The notes below the pieces were generated by a model. That model was not told the DNA's origin. It ran no database searches and was given only the letters and a program-made list of their open reading frames with translations. Source: Veillonella parvula (lineage in GTDB: Bacteria > Bacillota > Negativicutes > Veillonellales > Veillonellaceae). Taken from it: a stretch of DNA of 23,612 nucleotides. Numbering within the stretch: the first letter of the stretch is position 1; each line of letters begins with the position of its first letter. Location of the stretch: positions 1-23,612 of the forward strand of contig CAMUQE010000011.1 of NCBI GenBank assembly GCA_947096075.1. The letters run 5' to 3'. The position numbers and the translations under genes were made by a program. Below, in pieces: positions 1-7,600 of this stretch.

Positions 1-25
1 CCTTTTGTCTACTGTAAAAATACAT

Positions 26-54
26 TTGACTTTTTAGGATAGATATTGTATTAT
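26..54 (+). promoter_or_regulatory. Promoter of the amino-acid permease gene
   Basis: A -35 element TTGACT (26-31) and a -10 element TATTAT (49-54) are separated by 17 bp, the ideal sigma-A/sigma-70 spacing. The predicted transcript would begin near 61 and have a leader of about 90 nt before the ATG at 150. The ribosome binding site AAAAGAGG (134-141) lies 8 nt before the start. The promoter is read from the sequence only. Confidence 0.6.
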
Positions 55-149
55 AAAAAAATAGTTTTAAAGATTCTATAGATTGTTAAAACTGTGGTAA
101 TCCATAGCCTTTATATTTATAGATAATTTGTAGAAAAGAGGTCTTTATT

Positions 150-1592
150 ATGTCTGATACTCATCAGTTAAAACGGGGTCTTAAGAACAGACATGTACAG
201 TTGCTCGCTATCGGCGGTGCTATTGGTACAGGTTTATTCTTAGGCTCCGGCCGCGCCATTCACTTGGCTGGTCCGTCTATTATATTCGCCTACCTAATAA
301 CAGGTGTTATTTGCTTCTTTATTATGAGAGCACTAGGCGAATTACTGTTATCTAACCTAAACCACCACTCTTTTATCGACTTTGTAGAAGATTACTTAGG
401 GGATCGAGCAGCATTTATCACGGGATGGACATACTGGTTCTGCTGGCTTTCACTAGCCATGGCAGACTTAACGGCTGTAGGCCTCTACATGCAGTACTGG
501 ATACCGTGGCTGCCCCAATGGATACCTGCCTTACTTGTTTTGATTGTCTTGTTGTTAATGAATTTGACAGCTGTAAAACATTTCGGCGAAATGGAATTCT
601 GGTTTGCCTTGATTAAGGTAATCGCTATCATCTCTCTTATCATCATCGGTATCATCATGATTGTTACAGGTTTTACTACAGATGCTGGCGTCGCCACCTT
701 TAGTAATATGTGGAACTACGGAGGATGGTTCCCAAATGGAACGATGGGCTTTATTCTATCATTCCAAATGGTTGTATTTGCTTTCACAGGCATCGAGCTC
801 GTAGGTTTAACAGCTGGTGAAACGGAAGATCCTGAAAAGGTTATTCCAATGGCTATAAATAATATCCCATTGCGTATTATTTTATTCTATGTGGGCTCTT
901 TAGCCATCATCATGAGTATTTACCCTTGGACTGCCGTTAACCCTGCTGCAAGCCCATTTGTAGCGGTATTTACCGCCGTTGGTATTACAGCCGCCGCAGG
1001 TATCGTAAACTTCGTGGTTCTTACTTCTGCAGCATCCGCTACAAACTCCGGTATCTTCAGTACAGGTCGTATGATTTATGCCTTGGCAAAACGCGGTCAC
1101 GCCCCGAGTTCGATGCGCCGCTTGACTCACAGCAGTGTACCATACCAAGCAACGATTTTCTCAGCAGCCGTATTACTGATTACGGTTGTACTCAACTACG
1201 TAATGCCTGAAGCAGTATTCGTTATGATTACATCAATCTCCACGTTCTGCTTCATCTTTATTTGGGGCATGATGGTTATTTGCCATCTCAAATATCGCAA
1301 GAAAAATCCTGAGGTAGCGGCACAGTCTAAATTTAAAATGCCTCTATACCCTATAATGAATTACGTCATCCTCGCTTTCTTCGTTTTCGTTTTAGCCATT
1401 CTAGCCTTAAACGAAGATACGCGAATTGCCCTCTTGTTCACACCAATTTGGTTTATTATTCTTTGGGCCTTCTACTCCATGCTTAACACGGACGATGAAG
1501 ATGCCCTTGGGGAAGAACTCATCGAAATGGCTGGTGTAAAAGAAATTTACAAAAAACCTAAGAAAGACGATTCTGACGATTATGTAATCTAA
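150..1592 (+). CDS. cycA: APC-superfamily amino-acid permease, CycA-like
   Basis: An inner-membrane amino-acid:proton symporter of the AAT family, 480 residues with about 12 hydrophobic segments. The N-terminal block around residues 12-34 (RHVQLLAIGGAIGTGLFLGS) and the following RALGELLLSN are family signatures. Longer stretches (GWTYWFCW, FGEMEFWFA, the GIELVG segment near 213-218, NFVVLTSAASATNSG) closely follow the E. coli D-serine/D-alanine/glycine transporter CycA as I remember it, which favours small neutral amino acids as substrate. The charged tail after residue 450 (DDEDALGEE, KKPKKDDSDD) is typical of a cytoplasmic C-terminus. The ATG is preceded by a good ribosome binding site. It is monocistronic, with its own promoter and a terminator right after the stop. 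The family is certain; the exact substrate is inferred. Confidence 0.9.
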   Translation: MSDTHQLKRGLKNRHVQLLAIGGAIGTGLFLGSGRAIHLAGPSIIFAYLITGVICFFIMRALGELLLSNLNHHSFIDFVEDYLGDRAAFITGWTYWFCWLSLAMADLTAVGLYMQYWIPWLPQWIPALLVLIVLLLMNLTAVKHFGEMEFWFALIKVIAIISLIIIGIIMIVTGFTTDAGVATFSNMWNYGGWFPNGTMGFILSFQMVVFAFTGIELVGLTAGETEDPEKVIPMAINNIPLRIILFYVGSLAIIMSIYPWTAVNPAASPFVAVFTAVGITAAAGIVNFVVLTSAASATNSGIFSTGRMIYALAKRGHAPSSMRRLTHSSVPYQATIFSAAVLLITVVLNYVMPEAVFVMITSISTFCFIFIWGMMVICHLKYRKKNPEVAAQSKFKMPLYPIMNYVILAFFVFVLAILALNEDTRIALLFTPIWFIILWAFYSMLNTDDEDALGEELIEMAGVKEIYKKPKKDDSDDYVI

Positions 1593-1621
1593 AAAAGCTC
1601 GTGCTATGCACGAGCTTTTTT
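1591..1621. terminator. Bidirectional intrinsic terminator between convergent genes
   Basis: The arms AAAAAGCTCGTGC and GCACGAGCTTTTT surround a TAT loop. An A tract on one side and a T tract on the other make it usable from both strands. It starts at the permease stop codon and touches the stop codon of the opposing gene at 1621, so one hairpin serves both. Confidence 0.9.
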
Positions 1622-2193
1622 TACTTCATTGACAGGAAGTTTTGTTGTTCATATTGTTGTAAATACGCTGGTAAATTACTTGTATCTTCATTGTAATTAA
1701 AAATAGTCTTGATGCGATAGCCTTCTTGAGTGATGATGATATCAATAGAGGATGGTACTTCTTGACCATTCTGTTGCAAGTGGTTAACTAATTCTTGCAA
1801 GGCCTCTGTTTGACGTAAAGAACCGGCCATATATTTACCCTTGGATAAACCTGTATTTCTAATGACTTGGCCATTGTATACTTGACCTCTATTATCTTTG
1901 TAATAAAAGCGTACAGCATCCTTATCTCCCGTAGGAACTGCTTTAATATAAATGGTCTTCCAATTCTTTTTAATCATCACTTTTGTAGCTTCTGCTAAAT
2001 TATTAGACAAACGTCGTGTTTCTTTATTTGTTGATTTAGACACACCATTAACCTGTTGAATTTCATCATTCATAGGCATATCAATAGGTGCCACTACTGG
2101 ATCTTGTTCTACCTTTTTTGCATCTGCAGGCTGAACCGCGAACACACCAACAACCGCCATTACAGCTAATGCGGTAAGAGCAATTTTTTTCAT
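1621..2193 (-). CDS. Exported protein of unknown function
   Basis: I do not recognise this 190-residue protein. It has a standard Sec signal peptide: MKKIALTALAV at the start, a hydrophobic core, then QPADA-KK as a plausible signal peptidase I site near residue 26. It is therefore probably periplasmic or outer-envelope. The mature part is hydrophilic, with no transmembrane segment and no Cys, and has an alternating beta-like stretch (KTIYIKAVPTGDKDAVRFYY) followed by a Gln-rich helical end. The start was set at the internal ATG (2191-2193) because AAGGAGAG lies 5 nt before it; an upstream in-frame start would add nine residues but lacks such a site. It follows the cation transporter gene by 48 nt, so co-transcription is possible. 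Confidence 0.75.
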   Translation of the reverse strand: MKKIALTALAVMAVVGVFAVQPADAKKVEQDPVVAPIDMPMNDEIQQVNGVSKSTNKETRRLSNNLAEATKVMIKKNWKTIYIKAVPTGDKDAVRFYYKDNRGQVYNGQVIRNTGLSKGKYMAGSLRQTEALQELVNHLQQNGQEVPSSIDIIITQEGYRIKTIFNYNEDTSNLPAYLQQYEQQNFLSMK

Positions 2194-2241
2194 TCCATCT
2201 CTCCTTAGAGAATTTATCAAAACAAATTATAATTTATAAAA

Positions 2242-3366
2242 TTAGTTACTAAAATCCGTATCCACGATAGCGAATTGTGTATATTCAGGGAAGCGTTTTT
2301 GCATTTCTGCTTTAATTTTTTCTAATGTGCCATGTGGATCTTCTTCATCAAAATCAAAGATAATATCGTAATAGATAACCTTCTTTTCTTCTTGTACATA
2401 AAAGGCATGTATTTGTACTACATGTGTATATAGGCTGACAACTTGGTCAAGAGCTTGTCTGATTCCAAGCACTTCTAGACTTGGTTGATTTTCAGCGTAT
2501 ACGCCAACGGTCATATTGATGCCAAATTTTTTATAAAGATGAACGGCGATGCCTTTTGTTAGGGGATGAACTTCTGCCATGGTCATCGTATCTGGTACAG
2601 AAATATGAACGGAACCAATTGTTTCTCCTGGACCATAGCTATTTAATACCAAATCATATACGCCCCCCACATATGGATGTTGAGCGATAGTTTCTTTAAT
2701 CTCACGGATTAGATTATCATCAGCCCGAATGCCAAGCAAATGGTTATACATTTCGCGCAAAATATCATACGCTGCTTTCAAAATCAAAGCAGAGATAGCC
2801 GCACCTACATAACCTTGAATATCAAAGTTAAAAAAGTATACTAGACCTGCAGATATCAATGTAGCAAAGGTAATTACCGCATCAAAAAGAGCATCTATAC
2901 CAGATGCTACGAGCGCATCGGATTTATATTTTTCACCTTGTGCCTTGATATAACGGCCCATCACTACTTTCACCACGATGGCAACAGCAATGATGGCAAG
3001 ACCTGGTATATCGAAGGTAGATACCTCAGGGTGGATTATTTTTTCCACAGATTCCTTAAGGGATCCAATACCAGCACCAAGAATGATAAAAGCGATGGCC
3101 ATGGTAGTCATATATTCTATACGACCATGACCAAATGGATGCTCCTTGTCAGCCCCTTTGGCAGCTAATTTCGTGCCCACAATGGTCAATACAGAGGACA
3201 ACACGTCGGTTAAATTATTTACCGCATCAAGGATGATAGCGATAGAATTAGACGCAAGGCCCACAATCATTTTAAAGATAACGAGAACAATATTGCCTAT
3301 AATGCCTTTTATACTAGCAAGCGTAATCCCCCGATTACGTGTTGCACTATTTTCTTGTAAAATCAT
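2242..3366 (-). CDS. Cation diffusion facilitator (CDF) family metal exporter, probably Mn/Fe class
   Basis: A proton-coupled divalent-metal exporter of the inner membrane, 374 residues. The N-terminal 200 residues hold about six transmembrane segments. The loop motif HPFGHGRIE (76-84) is diagnostic of CDF proteins. By my alignment the transport-site pairs are N50xxxD54 in TM2 and D158xxxD162 in TM5, not the HxxxD pairs of Zn transporters. An Asn/Asp set without His is what I recall for bacterial Mn exporters of the MntE type, so Mn (or Fe) is the likelier substrate; this is inference. Residues from about 210 to 295 form the usual cytoplasmic dimerisation domain. A further 75-80 residues (about 300-374, VVQIHAFYV to the end) look like a second small alpha/beta domain, making the protein longer than the roughly 300 residues of FieF. 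The ATG is preceded by GAGGTG. Confidence 0.88.
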   Translation of the reverse strand: MILQENSATRNRGITLASIKGIIGNIVLVIFKMIVGLASNSIAIILDAVNNLTDVLSSVLTIVGTKLAAKGADKEHPFGHGRIEYMTTMAIAFIILGAGIGSLKESVEKIIHPEVSTFDIPGLAIIAVAIVVKVVMGRYIKAQGEKYKSDALVASGIDALFDAVITFATLISAGLVYFFNFDIQGYVGAAISALILKAAYDILREMYNHLLGIRADDNLIREIKETIAQHPYVGGVYDLVLNSYGPGETIGSVHISVPDTMTMAEVHPLTKGIAVHLYKKFGINMTVGVYAENQPSLEVLGIRQALDQVVSLYTHVVQIHAFYVQEEKKVIYYDIIFDFDEEDPHGTLEKIKAEMQKRFPEYTQFAIVDTDFSN

Positions 3367-3431
3367 ACTACACCTCTTACATTCTGATTCACAGTTCTTA
3401 AATTGAACTATATCGATTTACTTCTATTTCT

Positions 3432-3460
3432 ATTATAGCTTATCGATTATCATTTGTCAT
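3432..3460 (-). promoter_or_regulatory. Promoter of the CDF transporter gene
   Basis: On the minus strand, ATGACA (3455-3460) and TATAAT (3432-3437) are 17 bp apart, giving a leader of about 60 nt to the ATG at 3366. The spacer contains ATGATAATC, the core of a Fur-type box, but the full 19-bp match is only about 12 of 19, so metal control by Fur is no more than a possibility. Confidence 0.55.
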
Positions 3461-3625
3461 TATTTTTCTTGAAAAATATTTTTAAACCTATTGATTTTAC
3501 TAAGTTATCAATAATTCTCATTTCTCAATTAGAATTTTGATGTATTGTGACTTCACAATGTATAGTACAAACCTATTATTAACAAACTAGTATTTTGTAT
3601 TACGTAACGAGTTGACTAGATCAGA
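3461..3625. other. Intergenic AT-rich stretch with a TTGTGA/TCACAA dyad
   Basis: Together with the transporter's leader, about 260 bp separate the CDF gene from the end of the upstream operon. I see no gene and no clear terminator with a T tract. The only structured element is an inverted repeat, ATTGTGA (3544-3550) and TCACAAT (3553-3559) with a 2-nt gap. Its half-sites resemble CRP/FNR-family half-sites but the spacing is wrong for a standard box. Confidence 0.4.
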
Positions 3626-4744
3626 TTATGCCATAACCGTAATACGCTCTCCTGTGCGCATGTGTGTAAATACTACTTTTTGAGCGCGCAACTGGAATGG
3701 CTGTCCCGTAGGTTGTGCACCGTATAATGTATCCCCTACAAGAGGGTGCCCTATATGGCTAAAAGCTACTCGAATTTGATGTGTTTTTCCCGTGTACAAA
3801 CGAACTAAAACCTTAGTATATCCACATTTATTGGACTTATACACAGTTTTGTCCACATTTGAATTATTTTTATCCACATCTGCTAATTCTATGTCCACAT
3901 GTTTTGGTCCTATATCCACAGAACCTTCAGACTTATTCACAGAGTTATCCACAGGCTGGGAAGAATGTCTACATAGGACGGAAAAATCTGTACGCGTCTC
4001 TTTGCCCTTTGCATTTACTTCGTAATGAATACCATCAGCACTGCGTTCCATAGGGAATACTAAAGTATCCTCATCAGCTTCTACAATGCCTTCTACAGTA
4101 GCCAAATACCACTTTTCAAAGGTATTATCATCCATTTGCTGTTGATAAAGACTTTGAGCTAACCCACTTTTTGCAATGACAATGCAGCCCGTTGTATCTC
4201 TATCGAGACGATTCAAGAAACGTACCTTTCTCTTGATACCATGTTCTTTAAAATAGTGCGCCACACCATTGGCAAGAGATAGTTGATCTTTAGAGTTCAC
4301 CGTCACACCACTTGGCTTATCTACAATAAGAAGATCCTCGTCTTCGTATAAAACAGATAAGTCCATTTCGATAGGGTCGTAATCTATTTTTTCCTTTGCC
4401 ATAGCAATCCAAATCTCGTCGCCTTCGGAGATTGTATCCTTTGGCGTAGCCTTATGTCCATTAATGTGGATTAATTTCTCTTCAAAGAGTTTAACTAAGG
4501 ACTTTCGAGGATATTTAGTATCTAACACTTCACCGAGTAATATATCGCATACTTCGCCAGTATGTTCTAGATTACGACTTGATATATCTTGATTGCTACT
4601 CGATATACCTCGACTGCTACTAGATACGTCTTGACCATTACCAACTAGCTTTTGTTTTGCACTTTTTTCGCTAAGCACAGTTTCTATATCTACAGCAGTC
4701 ACGGTCCACAGAATATCGTCAGGACGATGTGTTTTTCGCGCCAT
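3626..4744 (-). CDS. RluA-family 23S rRNA/tRNA pseudouridine synthase with two repeat-bearing insertions
   Basis: It isomerises uridine to pseudouridine in structured RNA. The core motifs are intact: LIVDKPSGVTV (139-149), NRLDRDTTG with catalytic Asp181, and TGKTHQIRV plus GHPLVGDTLYG near the C-terminus. An S4-like RNA-binding segment spans about residues 63-115. Two low-complexity insertions interrupt it. Residues 38-58 are three 7-residue repeats (QDVSSSS, RGISSSN, QDISSRN) between the first beta strand and the S4 helix. Residues about 262-309 are a VD(N/K/I)-rich stretch between two catalytic-domain strands that are normally joined by a short turn; its DNA is an array of DnaA-box-like sites. 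This explains the length of 372 residues against about 300 for the family. The ATG overlaps the helicase stop (TAATG), so translation is probably coupled. The exact RNA target cannot be told from sequence. Confidence 0.88.
   Translation of the reverse strand: MARKTHRPDDILWTVTAVDIETVLSEKSAKQKLVGNGQDVSSSSRGISSSNQDISSRNLEHTGEVCDILLGEVLDTKYPRKSLVKLFEEKLIHINGHKATPKDTISEGDEIWIAMAKEKIDYDPIEMDLSVLYEDEDLLIVDKPSGVTVNSKDQLSLANGVAHYFKEHGIKRKVRFLNRLDRDTTGCIVIAKSGLAQSLYQQQMDDNTFEKWYLATVEGIVEADEDTLVFPMERSADGIHYEVNAKGKETRTDFSVLCRHSSQPVDNSVNKSEGSVDIGPKHVDIELADVDKNNSNVDKTVYKSNKCGYTKVLVRLYTGKTHQIRVAFSHIGHPLVGDTLYGAQPTGQPFQLRAQKVVFTHMRTGERITVMA
3818..3953 (+). repeat. Array of eight DnaA-box-like nonamers inside the pseudouridine synthase gene
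   Basis: Read on the + strand, the nonamers are ATATCCACA (3818), TTATACACA (3837), TTGTCCACA (3849), TTATCCACA (3870), ATGTCCACA (3891), ATATCCACA (3912), TTATTCACA (3933) and TTATCCACA (3945). Four match the DnaA-box consensus TTATNCACA exactly, three differ at one position and one at two. All point the same way. Start-to-start distances are 19, 12, 21, 21, 21, 21 and 12 bp, so five are exactly two helical turns apart. In the gene's frame they encode repeats of Val-Asp followed by Asn, Lys or Ile. Binding by DnaA is inferred from the motif. Confidence 0.8.
4571..4633 (-). repeat. Three tandem 21-bp repeats near the 5' end of the pseudouridine synthase gene
   Basis: Three adjacent imperfect 21-bp units (4571-4591, 4592-4612, 4613-4633) encode QDISSRN, RGISSSN and QDVSSSS (read from the last coordinate down, the protein order is reversed). 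Each unit carries a GATATA/GATACG core. The period matches the main spacing of the DnaA-box array 600 bp away in the same gene, though the sequences are unrelated. It keeps the reading frame and sits in a loop before the S4 domain. Confidence 0.8.
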
Positions 4745-7332
4745 TAGTATCTCCTTTCTACGAGTTCAGGGTCTCGTGGCATATAGTTGAGTAGCGAGCT
4801 TGGTTGAACGGCTCGACCTCTTATATTCGTCTGTTCAAAGGTAATGGTCAATTCTTGTTTAGGTCGAGTGATGGCCACATAGAACAAGCGCTTTTCTTCG
4901 TCTTCACGACCTTCTGCAAGGGCAAAAGGACTTGGGAACGCACCTTCGTTGAGTCCTGCTAAGAATACGTAATCGAACTCACTGCCCTTTGCTTGGTGAA
5001 TGGTAATGATAGGAATGCGGTCTTCGTTTCGCACCTGTTGTGCAGGCTCGCCCGCCGTGAGAGCTGCGAGCTGCAAAATTTGATTTAACCGCGCCAGTCC
5101 TGCAGGTCCTTCATAAGCCGCATCTAGTTTTTCCATGATACGATATAAATCACGTATATGCTCTACTTTAGCTGCTTCTCCATGAGATTTGTAGTATTCT
5201 AGGACCCCCATTTGATTCATGATGTACGCCAATAATTTCGTTGGCATCTCCGTATAGGCTTTTCTACGCAAGGTCGCCATTTGAGATGCGATATTGGTGA
5301 AAGCTGCCTTATATTTGTTAATAGCTACCATACGTTTCGTTGTAGTAGGCACGATATTTTCTTTCACCGCATAGATTAAAAGCTGTGCAGTTGCTAAGAT
5401 ATCGTCCATCGCATTATGAGTCGGGACGTGGTTTATAGGGAATGTAGACGCCAGAAAACCCAATTTATGATTTGGCAAATTAGGGTAAAATCGACGATAA
5501 ATATCGAGTGTATCATAGACAGCCTTGAACTCGGGATTACCTAAATTATGACGCGCCAATTCATTCGTAAAGATGCTTACATCATAGTTTACATTATGAC
5601 CTACAATAATAGCATTCTTGGAGAATTCCTTAAAGGCTTGTAACACTATAGTTGGCTCTTCGCCGTGCTCTTGTAAATACGCATCGGAGAAGCCGTGTAC
5701 CTCTTCGGATTGACCAACAGGTACACCAGAATTGATAAAGCGTTCAAAGGTCTCTAAGACCTGTCCATTTTCATCGATGCGGATGGCCGCAATTTGAATG
5801 ATGCGGTCTTGAGCCGTATCTGTGCCGGTGCTCTCCACGTCATAAACAACGACTTCCTGCTGTTCGAGCCCACTTACGAGCTTTGCATAAGGCTCCGCCT
5901 CAAAAATAGGCATATCCATGAAGTCCGTCAATTTTAAACCGACTTCCCGTGTTTCAGGACTTTCAATTGCGGCGATACGAGCGTCACCAATACCAGCGAC
6001 ATATCGCTTGATAATGCGCTTCGCACTGACAGAGTCATTAGGATTCATCAACAACTTGAAGTAGGCCATAACATCTTTGATTTCTTGGCGTCTAAAGAAT
6101 TTAAACTCGTCGATAATCATGAATTGACGGCGTTCCTCTTCAGGACGCTCACCATTAAGACGTTCAAAGGAGTCACTCAATCGCTGTGCCTTTTTATTAT
6201 CCCGCACGAGAACGCCGATATTAGCATCCTTTGGCAATGCACAGATAGCTTCATAGATATATCTCCCCTCAAGGTAGCTATTTTTACAACCTTTAATGAG
6301 AACTGGCTTAGCCTTGCTTTCACTATTGGCACGAGGCAATTCAGTGTAAATAGACCCAACTAGGTCGGGAAACATATTTTGCAAGGTCTTAAAAGCCGTC
6401 GTAAAAAGCGTCCAGTTAGAGCGATAGTTTTCATAGAAGATGATTTTCAAGGGCTTGAAGTCCGCATCAAACTGCTTGAGCAAGCGAAATGGATCAGACC
6501 CACGCCATTCGTAAATCGTTTGGAAGTAGTCGCCACATAGTAGCACGTGATTACCTTCCCACAACATTTCTAGAACCTTGTACTCCAGTACGCCCGTATC
6601 TTGCATTTCATCTACAGAGATATAGCTGTAACGACTGCGCCAGCGCTCACGAACTACAGGGTCTTGGAATAGGCGATGAACACCGCAGATGAGGTCTGTA
6701 AAATCTAGACCGTGCACAGAAGCTAAGCTTTCATCATACGCAGCAATCCATTCGTGACCATGATTCAAGAAATCATGGAGTTCACTATAGAGGACATTGC
6801 CAAAGCTAGAGAATTGCTGCTCAATGGCTTCACGTTGTTCCTTCTGTAAGCGTTCGATGGTCCGCTTGTAATCGCCTATGAGATCATCAGAATAAAATCC
6901 ATATAAGGAACGATATTCTTTCACCATGGAGATAACATTAGCAAAAGACATTTCTCGCAATTTACCAGGACGGTACGGTTCAGACAATTCCTTGCAATCC
7001 TCTTCATCAAAGATGGTTACATCCGTGTACAAGGTTTCGTTGCGCTTTCCCTCTTGTTGGAGAATGAAAAAGCAAAAGCTGTGGAATGTACTAACCTCCA
7101 CAGCCTTTGCAGGACTGCCTACGAGCGATTGAATGCGGTCTTTCATCTCATTTGCGGCCTTATTTGTAAAGGTCATGCACAAGATATTCTCCGCCTTCGC
7201 ATAGCCGCCCTCAATGAGGTGAGCCACTCGATAAGCAAGTGTATTCGTTTTTCCAGTCCCAGCGGACGCTAACAAGAGGATATTCTGTTCCACTTCATCA
7301 ATAACGCGTTGTTGTTCACGATTGATAAGCAT
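4744..7332 (-). CDS. UvrD/PcrA-type SF1 helicase with an inserted DnaQ-like DEDDh exonuclease
   Basis: An ATP-driven 3'-5' DNA helicase fused to a 3'-5' exonuclease, 862 residues. Helicase motifs: Walker A ASAGTGKTN (22-30), motif Ia TFTNKAA (54-60), motif II SVDEMQDT (239-246), motif III GDYFQTIYEWRG (267-278), motif IV near ENYRS (301-305), motif V TIHQAKGSEFDYVFL (777-791), motif VI RLFYVAITRPKQ (815-826). Residues 494-655 form a DnaQ-fold exonuclease: YDVESTG gives D498 and E500, GHNVNYD gives D584, and HNAMDD gives H639 and D644, so the DEDDh set is complete. It begins soon after the GIGDARI stretch and ends before the rest of the helicase, so it is inserted within the 2B subdomain. AGGAGG lies 5 nt before the ATG. 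It follows bofA by 12 nt in the recR operon, which suggests a repair or recombination role. Confidence 0.92.
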   Translation of the reverse strand: MLINREQQRVIDEVEQNILLLASAGTGKTNTLAYRVAHLIEGGYAKAENILCMTFTNKAANEMKDRIQSLVGSPAKAVEVSTFHSFCFFILQQEGKRNETLYTDVTIFDEEDCKELSEPYRPGKLREMSFANVISMVKEYRSLYGFYSDDLIGDYKRTIERLQKEQREAIEQQFSSFGNVLYSELHDFLNHGHEWIAAYDESLASVHGLDFTDLICGVHRLFQDPVVRERWRSRYSYISVDEMQDTGVLEYKVLEMLWEGNHVLLCGDYFQTIYEWRGSDPFRLLKQFDADFKPLKIIFYENYRSNWTLFTTAFKTLQNMFPDLVGSIYTELPRANSESKAKPVLIKGCKNSYLEGRYIYEAICALPKDANIGVLVRDNKKAQRLSDSFERLNGERPEEERRQFMIIDEFKFFRRQEIKDVMAYFKLLMNPNDSVSAKRIIKRYVAGIGDARIAAIESPETREVGLKLTDFMDMPIFEAEPYAKLVSGLEQQEVVVYDVESTGTDTAQDRIIQIAAIRIDENGQVLETFERFINSGVPVGQSEEVHGFSDAYLQEHGEEPTIVLQAFKEFSKNAIIVGHNVNYDVSIFTNELARHNLGNPEFKAVYDTLDIYRRFYPNLPNHKLGFLASTFPINHVPTHNAMDDILATAQLLIYAVKENIVPTTTKRMVAINKYKAAFTNIASQMATLRRKAYTEMPTKLLAYIMNQMGVLEYYKSHGEAAKVEHIRDLYRIMEKLDAAYEGPAGLARLNQILQLAALTAGEPAQQVRNEDRIPIITIHQAKGSEFDYVFLAGLNEGAFPSPFALAEGREDEEKRLFYVAITRPKQELTITFEQTNIRGRAVQPSSLLNYMPRDPELVERRY

Positions 7333-7344
7333 AAAGACCTCCTG

Positions 7345-7596
7345 TTATAAAATGCCGTAATATATAGCAGCTAAAACCATAGGAATAGGACCTAAAATTG
7401 CTGTTAATGCCCAAATACCAACTCCAATATCCATTGGAATCTCCAGTATATGAACACATACCCAGTAGGTTAAAACCCCTGTTACAACATTCATAGCCAC
7501 CCGTTTAATGGTGAAAAATGCTACCTTGAAAGCAATGTAGGCTACAGCAATGGAAATAACCGCCGATATAATCGGTGATGCTAATAAAGCTCCCAT
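7345..7596 (-). CDS. bofA: BofA-family small membrane protein
   Basis: A protein of 83 residues with two or three hydrophobic segments and the family pattern of a C-terminal hydrophobic hairpin with Gly-Pro (AILGPIPMVLAAIYYGIL). In Bacillus, BofA sits in the forespore membrane and restrains the SpoIVFB protease that activates pro-sigma-K. The identification rests on both sequence and position: recR-bofA is conserved in Firmicutes. If the host is a non-sporulating Negativicute, as I infer, the original role cannot apply and the protein is a relic or has another membrane function. AAAGGA lies 7 nt before the ATG, overlapping the last codons of recR. Confidence 0.8.
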   Translation of the reverse strand: MGALLASPIISAVISIAVAYIAFKVAFFTIKRVAMNVVTGVLTYWVCVHILEIPMDIGVGIWALTAILGPIPMVLAAIYYGIL

Positions 7597-7600
7597 ACTA

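Noticed and set aside
3438..3456. Fur box in the CDF promoter spacer
   Set aside because: The core ATGATAATC fits, but the total match is only about 12 of 19 positions, not enough to call a site.
3818..3953. The repeat array as a CRISPR or a DNA-uptake sequence
   Set aside because: Units are 9 bp with spacing of 12-21 bp and lie in an intact coding frame, so it is not a CRISPR. Uptake sequences are scattered genome-wide, whereas I saw no further TTATNCACA cluster in the window by eye.
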